Shown piece after piece: positions 49,634 to 62,336 of a stretch of 64,000 bases of DNA; position 1 is the first letter of the stretch, and each line of letters begins with the position of its first letter. The stretch spans positions 7,998,001-8,062,000 of the forward strand of contig CP075496.1 of NCBI GenBank assembly GCA_021613535.1, written 5' to 3'. The DNA comes from Adineta vaga. Taxonomy: Eukaryota > Rotifera. The notes under the pieces are model-generated. The model was not told the DNA's origin and did no database searches. It saw only the letters and a list, made by a program, of their open reading frames with translations. The position numbers and the translations under genes are program-made.

Positions 49634-50045
49634 ACAATATGAAATAATAATCCAGCAATGATACATATCTATATAGGATAATTGAATTTAGATAAATAGA
49701 TTCATTTAAAAAAGAAACTTAAATTCGATAAATATGGTTTTATTACACGAACTTTATTTGTTCAGAATTAGATACTGATACAATACGTAAAAGAAAAGGC
49801 TGAGCTTACAGATCGTTTTCTGTTTTACTGAAGTGAATTTTAACATAAATAACTAGTCGAATCTAATAAGCTCAAAGATATATATATATAGATATATACA
49901 TTTAATGTTTAGTGTCATTTAATCTCTAACAATTTTATTCGATTTTTTTCTAATAGATGCTATGCGAGATTAAATAGTAAAAAAAAGCAGATTTTTTAAC
50001 ATAAAAAATAAACAAAAATGCACGATTATTAATGAAAGAAAATGA
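49634..50045. other. intergenic, convergent, 412 bp
   Basis: 3' ends of the SLC17-like gene (+) and NHLRC2 (-). A short TA run lies near 49880-49900. No gene seen. Confidence 0.6.
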
Positions 50046-53000
50046 TTAGTTCAAATTGTTGTCTGTTTGATCAATTTTTATAACAAATTCAATCATTGAA
50101 TCTGTTTCATTAATTGGTTGAATTTCACCATTGATCATAGAACATTTTTCATCTGCACATATCATTAATTCGTATTTTAATTGAGCGACTTGTTTATCAC
50201 GAGATATATAATCGAGAAGAATTTGATCTGATCCTGAACGTATTAATTCTCCATCGCATATTTTAAAACCATCTACGACAGAAACATATCTTATTATAAA
50301 CAATAATTTACTGCATTTACGTACCTTCATCTTCAATACTCCATGTTCCCGCGTTACTTTCACGTAATTGAAATGTATCAGGAAGATCAATAGTTAGATA
50401 AGCTTGTTTCGAGCCAAATGATCGTTCTTCATTTAAAGTTTCGCTCATATCGAATCGACACTGAAAAACAAATTCTTTTCCATAAATAAAATCATACGAA
50501 ATCAAAATACTTACTCGAACGATCGTTCCATGATTAAGATCAATTCGTTTTATATGAGAATTATTCTTATCGGCAACAAACATAAAATGATCGAATATAG
50601 CTAAACCATATGGTTCATTAAATTTTGCCGAATTACTTTCTCCACGTTGTTTCTTCGTATCCGTATCCGTAACAAAATAACTCGAACAAACAAGAGTTTT
50701 CATATCGACACGTTTTAATTTATTATTAAACGTATCACTAATATATAGTTGTAATGTTGGATAATGAAAAGCAACACCTAATGGATATTGTAATTTAGCA
50801 TGATAACCACTGCCATCAAGATCACCAAATACGGACAGATTCTGTTTGAAAGAGAAAAGTAAATTTTACAGGGAAATATAAATTCGAATTGTTATCATAC
50901 TGTGGGATCAGTATCACCACCAATTAAATTCGCAACATTTCCATCTTTAAGTGTAACAACACGAATACTTGAACTATTACTATCAGCAATGAATAGAACA
51001 GGTTCATCATTCATCAGACCATTACAAATACCACGTGGTGTTGCTAAACAAGCCGACATTGGTTCGGATGCATTTCTATTCTCTTCAACACCACTACCAA
51101 TAATTGCCGAACATGAATTCTTTTGAAGAATACTAAATCGAATGATATCAAATGAAAACAAGACTATTCGCAACGATTTTACTTACACATCATTCCACCA
51201 TTGCGTTTCTTCAAAAGCATACGCCCATATTTGATGTTGACCAGCCATTGATATGAGCAAGACTGTTTTATGATCAACTAAAAGAAACCAGTGAAATCGA
51301 AGAATAATAGCGAGAACACTTACAGGGAGATTCAGTAATACATAAATCCCATGGTGCAGCAATGGGTTGTTGTGATCGTTTAAGGCCACCGACTTTGTCA
51401 GTTCCCAATCGACCTGTACCAATCAATGTTAAAACACGACGTGAATTTGGATCAAACTAAATCAAAAATTTCTTCTTCAGTATCATTATATATATATCTT
51501 GTTTTTTTTTGTCTTACCACACGTATTGCATGATTATTTGTATCAGCAATATAAATACAACTATTAAATTCTATTAAACCATGAGGTGAATCAAATTCTG
51601 ATTGTTGTATATCACCATCAGCCATGCCTGGGTGACCATTTCCAACAACTTCCTATTGTAAGAAAAAAAAAACACAAACGATTGAAAATGTTATGGTACA
51701 GATTAGACTTACAATAACTTTTCCATCAATTTCACATAAAATCAATTGATTAGAACCAGCAAATGAAATACATAATTGACCATTTGAAGTAACACATAAA
51801 TGACTAGGATGAGTAAATCTCGGTGATTTTGGAGCTAGAAAATACTATTCTTTGTATCTTTCTATATAAAAAAAATGTCCATTCTTACCATTTATTACTG
51901 GTGGACTCGTTGGAGATGTGCGAATAATTGATTTATAATGGGTAAGAATAGATGTAAGAAATGTTTCTAAATGTTGAACGTGATTTTCTCCTTCAAATAT
52001 AAATATTGGCAATGCATCCGGTCCAAAAACTAGTACTGTTGGCCATATTTGACATTCGACATGTTTCCATACTTGTAAACCATTGTCATTAACAACTGTA
52101 AATGGAAGCGATTGTTCTTCAATAGCATGTCGAACATTAGCTTTATTCTTTTCATGTTCATATTTTGGCGAATGAATACCAATAATAGTTACCTTTAAAG
52201 ACAAGAAAAAACAGATATTTACTTACAGAATATATCATTTGAATATAAAGCACAAATTATAATTAAAAGAAGTACTAAATTTGTTAATCAATGAATTGTA
52301 TGACAATTATTTTCAAGAAAGAGAACACAATCGAAAAAATTTAGGTATGATTGTCAGTAATAATAATTAGTAATAAGTAGCAGTTATTAATAAGCAAAGA
52401 AGAATGAAAGTTTAGACCACATATAAACATCAATCAATTCTTATTGATACAAACAGAAAAAAAAACGTCAAGAAAGGATTCAATATTTTCTAATCAAAAT
52501 CCTTTTGTATTTCAAGAGTTTTAGCTCAAGAGCTATTTTACATTTTCAATAATCCATATATCTCTTATTACCTATGCATTTTGTAGCATTCAAATCGTAC
52601 TGGAAAGATTTATCGTCTATATTATTTGTATATATATATAGAGAGAAAATATAGAAAATGTTCCTATTCTATAATAACTTACACCAGAATTTGAATATCG
52701 TCTATCAATTCCAATTAATTTTTGTAACATGTTTGAAGAATGAATATCCGAAAACGTCCAAAAGAAAAGAATGACAATTGTTTCCTGAAATAAATCTTTT
52801 AATTGAGCAGTAGAATTTGCTTGTACAATTTGTAAAGCTAAAAAATACAGAATGTTTTTCTAGTTTAAATCAAAATCTTGTCTTCTTACATAGAATTTTT
52901 TCATAGATATCTTTTGTATATTTTTTTAGAGTATCGACGTCTGTATGTTCTGTAATTTTAGTCATATAAACATCATTAAATTCTTCAAATTTTGTTGGAT

Positions 53001-53073
53001 CATTTGCAATACCAGAGAGTAGATCAAATGTTTGATCGCGAAATAAATCTGTATTAAAATTCGTTGAAGTCAT
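50046..53073 (-). CDS. NHLRC2: NHL repeat-containing protein 2
   Basis: About eleven exons on the minus strand from ATG 53073 to the stop at 50046. Order of domains: a short N-terminal helical part, a thioredoxin-like fold (VTIIGIHSPKYEHEK, then IWPTVLVFGPD), six-bladed NHL beta-propeller repeats (FTHPSHLCV, FDSPHGLIEF, CLATPRGICN, LQYPLGVAF, FNEPYGLAIF each open a blade) and a C-terminal beta domain. This order is specific to NHLRC2, a cytosolic protein needed for development whose reaction is unknown. In the thioredoxin-like part the usual cysteine motif is absent: the strand end reads FFWTFSDIHSSN. The intron at about 52197-52683 is unusually long (about 490 bp). Confidence 0.92.
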
Positions 53074-53351
53074 CTAAAAAATACAAATACAGAAAATTGA
53101 ACGTTTTTCTTTTCGTCGTTGTCATAGATTATTTCGTCAGACGAACGAAGCGTCTTTTTTTGTGTTGAGTCTATCCAACTATAAGTATATATATAAAGAG
53201 AAATATATAGAACAGTTAAAAAAAAGAAAACAATAGAACTTGTTTATATCTGATTAAACAAACAGTGCATAAGATGAACTAGAATGAATATTGAGAGAGA
53301 AAAAGAGAAAAAGAAAGTTTTCAGATACAATTTTTTTTGTTGTCGTTAAAA

Positions 53352-53804
53352 TTAGACAATATCATCTTCTTGATCGATTATTCGATGTGGTCGATGACGA
53401 TTTCGTCTACATTTAAAAATAAAACAGTAATGTTCAATTAAATAGTAACAACCAGGTATAAAACAAAGTAGGCCACAAATGAAAATAATAACTGGAGATA
53501 TTTGACTGTGTGTAAACCAATATGAAACAATAACATATGTTAGTAAACTTGAACCAAGAGTGAATAAACATATGGCAAATATTGTTTCCGATTGATGAGG
53601 TTTTAAACATGGAGTTTTTACTGGTTTATATCGATGTGTTATAGTAGAATCAGATTCTTTTGCTTGAAATATCGTTGGAGTAATAATAGTCGTTGATGGT
53701 AATACTTCAATATCATCTGAATGAGATAATGACCCATAGGAATTCAATGCTGGAACATCAGCAGGTGAAGATGACGAATGTGAAGAAGGTACTGCTGTGG
53801 TCAT
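53352..53804 (-). CDS. TMEM134/TMEM230-family two-span membrane protein
   Basis: Single-exon gene of 150 residues. The first 65 residues are Ser/Thr-rich. Two hydrophobic spans (about 74-95 and 102-124) are separated by a short loop, with FICGLLCFIPGCYYLIEHYC in the second span; the F-x-P-G-x-Y-x-L pattern is typical of the TMEM230/TMEM134 family. The C-terminus is basic then acidic (CRRNRHRPHR, QEDDIV). TMEM230 relatives sit on vesicles and endosomes; the job of this one is unknown. It lies 279 bp downstream of the NHLRC2 start codon, on the same strand. Confidence 0.7.
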   Translation of the reverse strand: MTTAVPSSHSSSSPADVPALNSYGSLSHSDDIEVLPSTTIITPTIFQAKESDSTITHRYKPVKTPCLKPHQSETIFAICLFTLGSSLLTYVIVSYWFTHSQISPVIIFICGLLCFIPGCYYLIEHYCFIFKCRRNRHRPHRIIDQEDDIV

Positions 53805-53929
53805 CCTCTAAAATTACACAAACATCAGTATCTATATATATATATATTAATTCACACACTCATTCTAATATCATTTTTAATGTTTAATGGACGGAATTAT
53901 ACTAATCAGATCATGAAAAAAAAACACAA

Positions 53930-54543
53930 TTACAACTTTTTGTTGAATACAAATAATTCAATCCAACTAATTGTTTCGACAATTAATGGTAAAAGAGTAC
54001 AAAAAAATAATAGATATGGTGAACCTGTGCATATACTTATATCCGACATAAAATATGCGCTCAAAAGAACCGATGCTGTTGAATGAAATACAATCGCTAA
54101 AATAGATAATCAATGATTATATCTTTCAAGATTTTCTAGCGTATATCTTACAGAAAAAAACAGCATAATGTCGAAAAATTGAGAGACCCGATAATGATAA
54201 AATCATTTCGATAAAAACTAAACCAAGTGATGCACCAGTCCATGCATCTGACCTTGAAGAAAATTTTCAAATGAAACGATTATGAAACAAAAATTTAACA
54301 AACCAAACAAATCCATCTCGAGCCTTGCTAAAATCATCAACACCACAGTTAGCTACTAAATCTTCCTATAATAAATAAGTAGATAATATGTCATTTAAGG
54401 AAATTTTCTTTCGGAAATCTTACACGATAAACAAGAATAAGTATTAAGAGTATCAGATGAAGAAATAATGGTATAAAACGAGCCGTATACAATCGTTGAA
54501 AATTCGGCGAATAGATCAAACTGCTACCATGGTGTCGAAACAT
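53930..54543 (-). CDS. TMEM107: transmembrane protein 107, ciliary transition zone
   Basis: Four exons (54543-54424, 54365-54304, 54252-54152, 54096-53930) encode 149 residues; human TMEM107 has 140. Four hydrophobic spans: residues about 22-40, 66-85, 92-115 and 122-140. Features shared with the family are the N-terminal ARFIPLFLHLILL, the span ASLGLVFIEMILSLSGLSIF, FHSTASVLLS and LPLIVETISW. TMEM107 anchors the MKS module at the ciliary transition zone. It faces PHF10 with a short divergent promoter. None of its exons alone is long enough to be obvious; the gene appears only when spliced. Confidence 0.87.
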
Positions 54544-54934
54544 TTTTTTCTCACTTTTCTACAATCAATCGATCAATCGATCTCTATAATAAAATGATTT
54601 TATTCGGATGACGTTTGTCATATGCAATGAATCATATAACAACGCTACACTACAATCAATGTAGAAGAGATTTCGAGCGCCATCTATTGATATCTATGCA
54701 AATTAAAATCACATATAAATGTAATAAAAATTTTTGTAATAAAATAAGCAAGTGATAATCAACGTTTAAAATTATTATTTAAAAAACTTTCTTTTATCTT
54801 TAGTCATTGTATCCACATCGAGGTTGAATGAAGTTTCGAATGGTAATACAATACTATCTTAATGCAGCGGAAGCACGTACGTTTATTGAAGGGCATAGAA
54901 ACTTCTTTTTTTAAACTTTAGATTAAATTAATTG
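54544..54934. promoter_or_regulatory. divergent promoter region, TMEM107 (-) / PHF10 (+)
   Basis: 391 bp between opposite start codons. It contains the motif GCGCCATCTATTGA at 54675-54690 and no other visible structure. Confidence 0.55.
54675..54690 (-). promoter_or_regulatory. candidate ATAGATGGCGCT element
   Basis: The minus strand reads TCAATAGATGGCGCTC. It lies about 130 bp upstream of TMEM107 and 245 bp upstream of PHF10. One of five similar intergenic sites. Confidence 0.35.
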
Positions 54935-57298
54935 ATGAATAGTTCATTTCATTCATCAGTTTCAATGTCATCAGACGTTGATATTTTACCTTCAATTAAT
55001 AATCATATTCATCATAATCATACAGATTTACCGAATAAATCTTTTAAACGTAGTCGATCGCCGAGTCTAACACGAGATGATGATGATGATGATAATAATA
55101 ATAATAATGATACAAATCATTCATCAACAACTATGGATACACCTACGAAAAGAAGTCGGAAAAAACGAACGACAACTGATATTGACGAAAGTTTAGGGTT
55201 TGTCTAATTTCTATGTTTTATTAAATAAATCTTCTCTCTCTCTCGCTCATTTTTTTCTAGACAAGATTTGTCAGCCGATAAATTACATGTCTATCGATGG
55301 CCAACTGGTGAACCACATGCTGATTTACATGTCTTACAAGAGCAAATATGTGATTATCTTTCATTAAAATCATTTAAACGAAAATATCCTGGTAAAATTC
55401 AAATAATAAATAACAATCATTTTATAGAAAAGTTCATGTTTGATTTTTTTCTAAATAGATATCTATCGACGAATCGTTGATTTACATGAACGAGAATATT
55501 TAAAATCTCAAAATGTTGTGACAGAAACACAATGTGATCTTGGCTTAACGGCCTTAAAATTGGATGAAGTTTTAGAACTTATGTCTACAGATTATCCAGA
55601 AAAATGTCATGTAAGGAAAACTTTTCGAATAGAATTTTCCTCTATAAACAGATAATGATATTCGTGTTCTCTCTTTTTCAGCAATTTAATCAAGCATGGC
55701 AACAAAAACGTCGTGCTCTTGTTGTCACTAGTAATAATGATACTATACCATCTCATATTTCCATAACGAATTCAAATCAATCATCATCATCCACACCTCA
55801 AACAGTTACCTCCATAGATAATGGAGAGAAAAATCGTGCTACTGTATGAGTGATACTTCTCTTCTTTGGCAATGTTAATCATTGTTTTTGGTATATTTTA
55901 TAGAGATTTCGACAAGATCTAATACGTTCAACTGTTGATTTCAATACTCAATTGCAACGTGAACGACTTCAAGATCGTAAAGCATGCTTTGATCTTCAAA
56001 CTATGGTTTGTTATTTAAAATTCTGTCTTTCTTATGATTGTATGAGTTTTGTTTTCTTCTTCTCTAGCAAATTCATTATCCTGCAAATAGACAATTTAGA
56101 TTACCATCTCATTTAACAAAAATAGGTTCTTATCCATTAGCACTTTTACCTGGTCAATATCAAGATTCTTATATAAAATATAAATCCGAAGAATTGAAAT
56201 ATATGCCAATTAATACAGCACTTTATTATTATCCTAAACCACTTTCATTCATTCAAAAAGACCGTTTTTCTCAACAGGTATGCAATATCATACATTTAAA
56301 TGCGTTTCTTACTTTCTATCGTCGTAATAATACATTTATCAAATAATTAACCAATGCGTTGTTTTTAGACTGCATCAAGTGACGAAGAAGATGAAAGTAC
56401 ATCGAAAACTCGTCTCATTCTTTCAAATCAACAACGACCTTTAACACCCCAATCACCTCATATTGTCAATGGAATAAATAATACAATTGCTACACCATCT
56501 TCATCACGTTTAAATAAACCATCAACCCCAATTTCTGTGAACAGTCATTCAAATCTATGTCATATATGTAAAATTACACAAAATGAACATGATGATGAAC
56601 TAGTTACATGTACTAGTTGTCATCATTCATTTCATCCTGTTTGTCTGGATGCTAACAATGAAATGTTAAAAATCATTAAAACTTATCCATGGCAATGTAT
56701 TGATTGTAAAAGTTGTGCAAAGTGTAACAAAACACATGATGAAGTAAGACAAAAGAATATATCATGTAAAATTATTAATAATTTACTTTTTGTTCTTAGG
56801 CTAATATGATGTTTTGTGATCGATGTGATCGTGGTTATCACACATATTGTGTCGGTTTAGATGGCATTCCTGATGGATCTTGGCAATGTTCAGCTTGTGA
56901 CTCACCTACAAACTCTACTCCAGCCTCTTCTCCTGTGCCTGTTACCAAAGGAAAACGTGGTCGTCCATCGATTAGCAGGTAAATTCATTTCTATTTTACT
57001 TTATTCGAAAATTAAATCTATCGAAAACATTTCATTCATTAGTCGTTTATCATCTCCTCAACAATCGACGAGTTCTCCTAAAATTGATACTGCTCCTACA
57101 CGTATATCATCACGGCGCAGTCGTCAAATTATCTCTACTCCATTATCTCCATCAAACAATACAAATCATTCATCCAATTCATCTTCAGCTGATCTATCAA
57201 CGACGAACAGTTCCACTGTGAATCTCACTCTGACTCGACATCAACAACAATGGATTACGACACCGACGATGTCAACCGAAATCAAAAGTAAAACCTGA
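54935..57298 (+). CDS. PHF10: PHD finger protein 10 / BAF45a, SAYP-type
   Basis: Nine exons (54935-55197, 55261-55391, 55459-55610, 55682-55843, 55904-56005, 56068-56277, 56369-56743, 56800-56978, 57043-57298) encode 609 residues. A low-complexity N-terminus with Asp/Asn runs is followed by the SAY domain ([43 protein letters not shown], then [31 protein letters not shown]). Two PHD fingers follow: [18 protein letters not shown] with [11 protein letters not shown], then [19 protein letters not shown] with GYHTYCVGL. The Ser/Thr-rich tail ends at 57298. This is the chromatin-reader subunit of PBAF-type SWI/SNF complexes. The order and motifs match PHF10 throughout. Confidence 0.96.
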
Positions 57299-57642
57299 TC
57301 AATTCTTCAAAGCAAACAAAATAACACCTTGCATGTGCACTTTCTTTTTTCTGTATAGTTCTTTTTCTTTGTGTTTCTCTTTCTCTGTGCTACCTAGATT
57401 AGGTTGCTGGATATTCCATGTTTATTTGTTTGTTTGTTTTCTTTTTTTTTCGAAGTGAATAATAGATCGAGCTATATGATGTATAAAACAAAAGAAATCT
57501 ATGCTTTTTCTTCTTTTTTTCGTTTATTAAACACAACAAATTCTATACATATAAATAAAAACTCAAAACAGTTGTTTTTTTGTTTTGTTTCGAAAAGAAA
57601 ACATCTATTCATGTAACAATAATGAATCTATATTCCTCTAGA
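57299..57642. other. intergenic, 344 bp
   Basis: PHF10 3' flank and TEDC1 5' flank. Contains a GTTT run near 57423-57440. No gene seen. Confidence 0.6.
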
Positions 57643-59064
57643 ATGGCTTCACCCGAACAAATCCGTCCAGTCATTGAATGCTTTTGTCAGATTTTATCTT
57701 TACATGGCTTTTCTGTGATCACATCAGAAATATTTCGTATGGCAAAATTCAACCAAAATGAAGCGGTATGATTTTGAATGAGAAAACTTTCTATATAGAA
57801 AGGTAATTACTTCTAGACTGCACCAATGTGGAAATTAATTTATGAAATGTTACATTTCGATGCAGATGCAACTAGTCACGATTTTTACAAAAATAAATTT
57901 AACCAAACACAAAAAAGTATGTTAGTAGTTCTATGCGTTCTCAAGTAATTCTTGGTGTAAAATAATTCATAGAATAATGTAAAACTAATGACTCAAAATA
58001 GTTACATCATCCACAGAATATAAACCAATGAAGTTTTGTTCCTGAGAAACTTGATAAATGACATGTACTATTTTGTTTTTTTTCATTCAGGTGATATTGT
58101 TGATATAATCAAACAAGATCTCTTCAATCGTGGATATACTTATGAACATTTCTTATCACTTGATTCGAACATGCAAACAGGTAGTCGACATCTACTTGTT
58201 TGCACTGGTTGGCTTATTTATCATATAAAACTTATTGAAACATGTATGAAACAATGTTTAAATTCTATTTCCAATTATAATGATGTATGTATCGTAGAAA
58301 ATTTAAAAAGAAATAAAAAACATTGAAAGATTATTTCATAGCCAATTGATGAATATAATAAATATGATTTGATCGAACGAATTAAACAAGCACTCTATTC
58401 AAATTCAAAAGTTCGGTCACGTTTACAAACTCTTGAACATAATACTAATCATGACAATCATCATTTATCATCATTTGAAAAACAACTTTGTCAATATCCT
58501 CATCTTATATCACAAGTAATTTCTTACACTTAGGTTTTCAATTCGAAAAATAGATTTTTGATTCTTTCTAGTATTTATTGGAATTGGATCAAGAACAATG
58601 TAAATTAAGTTTATTTTTATTCTGGAATAAGAATGAAAATATCTTTTGGAAATGGATGGTAAAAGATCATCTATTCATATTTTGCTTTTCTTTGAATAAG
58701 TCAAATTTTATGAATAGGAAAGTGTACTTGATCAACCGAGTACAATTGTTGAAAATGATCAACTAGAAAATGTAATGGCTTGTCAACATTTAGAAGCAGA
58801 AAAACAAAAATTCGATGCTGCGGTCGATACATTGGATAGTGCATTAGTTCGATTGGAACAATTATGGATCTCGAATGTATATTTTAACTATGATTATATA
58901 TAAGTTAACTATGATGATTTCAATTTTTTGTTTAGGATGATCATGCTCTAATTGAACGTGATGTTTCAACGATAGTTGTATCAATTGATCGACAAATTTC
59001 ATCGCTTTTTGAAGAATTATTAAATACTAATTCATTATTATCAAAGAAAACATTTTCCGACTAA
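57643..59064 (+). CDS. TEDC1: tubulin epsilon and delta complex protein 1
   Basis: Seven exons (57643-57765, 57817-57916, 58091-58284, 58342-58515, 58572-58658, 58718-58876, 58936-59064) encode 321 residues in frame. The N-terminal block SEIFRMAKFNQNEA joined to TAPMWKLIYEML matches the TEDC1 family. TGSRHLLVCTGWLIYHI and the NIFWKWMESVL block also match. The C-terminal third is predicted coiled coil. TEDC1 works with TEDC2, delta- and epsilon-tubulin to stabilise centriole triplets. The start at 57643 (MASPEQ) was chosen over an upstream in-frame ATG at 57622 because it fits the family's N-terminus better. Confidence 0.82.
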
Positions 59065-59140
59065 TTTTTAGTGTTTATAAGAGAACAATTTTTTTGTAAT
59101 AATAATATACATTTTAGATTTGAAAAAAGAAACAGTAAAT

Positions 59141-60377
59141 ATGGCTGAAAAATTGAATGATATGGCCGGTCGACTATCGAAAGGTGTACCGAAAGGATTA
59201 GGTGTAGGCGCGACGCTACTTTTCGGAGTATCAGCAGCTGCTTATGGAGTTTATAAATCGATGTTTACTGGTAAAATCAGAAAAGAAACTTATTTTTCTT
59301 TTGTAAATACATGATTTTATTGTTCTTTTTTTCAGTTGAAGGTGGTCATCGTGCAATTATCTTTAATCGTATTGGTGGTGTTGATCAAAATTTAATTCAT
59401 TCGGAAGGATTACATTTTAGGTAAGAAAAATGTGATGAATTTCATGTCGACATAAATTATATCTCTAGACTACCTTGGTTCCAATATCCAATTTTGTATG
59501 ATATCCGAGCTCGTCCACGAATTATCAAATCACCAACAGGAAGCAAAGGTTTGTCATTTTGATTATGATTTCATCAATGATTGTTTTTTTCTGTCTCTAA
59601 TCTCTTAGATTTACAAATGGTTACTATCGGTAAGTTTGATCATCAGTGAGAAGATAATTAGATATCAATCTTTTATTTTTAGCTCTTCGAGTGTTAGCGC
59701 GACCAGATCAAACAAAATTACCTAAATTATATCAAACATTAGGTGTTGATTGGGATGAACGTGTCTTACCTTCAATTTGTAATGAAGTATTGAAGAGTGT
59801 TGTTGCTAAATTTAATGCATCTCAATTGATTACACAACGTCAACAAGTCTCGAATTTAATTCGTATGGATCTTATTGAACGTGCAAAAGATTTCGATATT
59901 TTACTTGATGATGTATCGATTACGGAACTTAGTTTTGGTCAACAATATTCCGCTGCTGTTGAAGCTAAACAGGTTGCTCAACAAGAGGCACAACGAGCAG
60001 TATTTACTGTTGAACAAGCCAAACAAGAACGTCAACAAAAAATTGTTCTCGCTGAAGGTGATGCCGAATCCGCAAAACTTGTATGTCATATTTCATGTCA
60101 AAGAGATGATCATCGTTGATGTTCTTTTCATTTAGATTGGTAATGCTATTAGTAAAAATCCCGGTTATTTAAAATTACGTAGAATACGTGCTGCACAAAA
60201 TATTGCAAAAACGGTAAGAGAAGAAGAAGAATAATCGTTGTTGATATTTTCTTCCTGTTATTTTAGCTTTCTACGAGTACGAATCGTGCTTTTCTTGATG
60301 CCCAAGCATTAATGATCAATGTTAATGATCCAAAATTCGATGAATCAACTGAAGAACTTGCTCGCAAGAAGCGTTAA
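59141..60377 (+). CDS. PHB2: prohibitin-2
   Basis: Seven exons (59141-59270, 59336-59420, 59469-59548, 59609-59629, 59683-60080, 60136-60213, 60267-60377) encode 300 residues; human PHB2 has 299. After a short N-terminus, a hydrophobic anchor ([20 protein letters not shown]) is followed by the PHB/SPFH domain ([39 protein letters not shown]) and the coiled coil ([36 protein letters not shown]). PHB2 forms ring complexes with PHB1 in the mitochondrial inner membrane. The fourth exon is only 21 bp. The TEDC1 stop lies 77 bp upstream. Confidence 0.97.
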
Positions 60378-60791
60378 TTAGTCTTTCATTGTTTTTCTTT
60401 CTGCCATATGCAGTACCTTTACGAGCATATATGATTTGTTCCCACTTTTTTTCCGTATATGCTATTTGTAAGACCAACAAAAACGAAATAAAAATGAAAA
60501 GATTTTTCTAGGATTATTGTTTCATACAAATTCATATTTTTGATATTGCTCATGACAATGATGCTTTCTTTTCAATTATATCGATCGAATTCAATAGTTT
60601 CATTTCTGTGAATCTATGACTTTTCAATCAAGGGAACTGTTTTTGATAACTAAAAAAATAATCAAATGAGATTCTTCATTCGATATGTATTTTATAGATT
60701 ATTCATATCTATCTATTGTATTATACGAATATCCATTGATGGAGTAAAGAAAATTATCAACAAATAATATGTGTCTTATTTTGTATGCTTG
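60378..60791. other. intergenic, 414 bp
   Basis: AT-rich spacer between PHB2 and the GH99 gene. No gene seen. Confidence 0.6.
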
Positions 60792-62170
60792 ATGAGGCAA
60801 ATATTTTCACATCGTCGTCGTCGAATTCGATGGCTTTCCATTGGTGTCGCTTGTATTTTTCTTGTCTGGTGTTACATTTTATATAAGAGTTTATTTATTA
60901 ATTATAATCAAAAGAATCTTCATTCACATTCTCCTTCATTAACGACAATTTCTTCGTTTTTATATGATGTTGAAAATATCGATATATTTGTAAAACATAC
61001 ACCAGTGAAATATAATTATCATGTATTTTATTATCCTTGGTGAGTTTTGATTTCATCAACTACGAATATCGTTGAAAATAAAAATAATTTTAGGTATGGA
61101 AATCCAGAATATGATTCAAAGAAATACTATCATTGGAATCATCCTCGTTTAGCACATTGGAACCGTGAAAAAGCTTCACATTATCCTCAACATTCACATA
61201 TACCACCAGATGATATCGGTAGTAACTTCTATCCATTACTTGGCGCTTACAGCTCTCGTTCACTGCACATTATTGATAAACATATGCGAATGATACGTAT
61301 GAGTGGTGCTGGTATGAAGATTAAATTGTTATTCAAAAATTTACGAGAATTTATCTTTAGGTACATTATCGATTAGTTGGTATCCTCCTGGAATGAGTGA
61401 TGATCAAGGCTATCCATGGGATGATCTTGTACCACGTATACTCAATGCAGCGGAGAAATATAAATTAAAAGTAAAATTTTCAAAAAAAGAAACCTAATCA
61501 TATATATTTAATTATCTCTAAGGTCTGTTTTCATATTGAACCATATAAAAATCGAACTGCTGATAATGTTATCTATTCGTCCAACTATATACTTCGTCGA
61601 TATGGTTCGCATCCTGCATTTTATCGTTATAAGAATAAAGGATTCTTTTATATTTATGATTCCTATCAAATTCCTTCAGATGAATGGCATCGAAAACTAA
61701 AATCGATTTTGCCAAGTGATCGACAAGCTTATTTCGTTGGTTTAATTCTTAAATCCAATGAATGTCGACAATTAGCATCGGCTGGTTTTGATGCTGCTTA
61801 TTCTTATTTTGCAGCAAATGGTTTTACCGAAGCATCCACTTCACAACGATGGAAATCAATTGTCGAAGAATGTAAACCAATACCATTTATACCAAGTGTT
61901 GGACCAGGTTATATCGATACAAATATTCGACCATGGAATGGTGAAACAACACGAATGAGAAATAACGGAAATTATTATAGACAAATGTTCAAAGATTTAC
62001 CACATGGTGAAGATAGAATTGTAACCATCACATCCTTTAATGAATGGCATGAAGGTACACAAATTGAACCAGCTATTGAAAAAACTGATACAAAAACTAT
62101 CACCTATGAGAAATATCATCAAGGTCCTTTCACATATATTCATTTGACACGTGAACTTATTTTCGCTTAG
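60792..62170 (+). CDS. MANEA: endo-alpha-1,2-mannosidase (GH99), MANEA-like
   Basis: Four exons (60792-61039, 61094-61311, 61361-61470, 61523-62170) encode 407 residues. A type II membrane topology is seen: basic cytoplasmic RRRRIR, then a single span (about residues 15-33), then the luminal domain. GH99 signatures are HVFYYPWYGNPEYD, NFYPLLGAYSSRS, SWYPPGMSDDQG, CFHIEPYKNR and TITSFNEWHEGTQIEPA, the last holding the active-site Glu residues. The enzyme removes glucosylated mannose from N-glycans in the Golgi. The start is the ATG at 60792 (MRQIFSHRRRR). Confidence 0.94.
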
Positions 62171-62316
62171 ATTGTGATAAATTTTGTTTGTCTTTCAAAT
62201 AAAAATGACGTAATTTGTATTTTCATGTATCTTTTCTAAACATGGGAGAAAATAAGACATCTTCTACTTCTTAAAAAAAAGAAACATTCGTCTCGACCGT
62301 TACAGAAAGAGAGAGA

Positions 62317-62336
62317 GGGAGGGAGGGAGGGAGGGA
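62317..62336 (+). repeat. GGGA tandem repeat, G-quadruplex-capable
   Basis: Five consecutive GGGA units within a longer GA-rich run (62306-62342). Five G3 tracts with single-base loops are the classical arrangement for a stable G-quadruplex. It lies about 150 bp after the MANEA stop codon. Confidence 0.85.
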
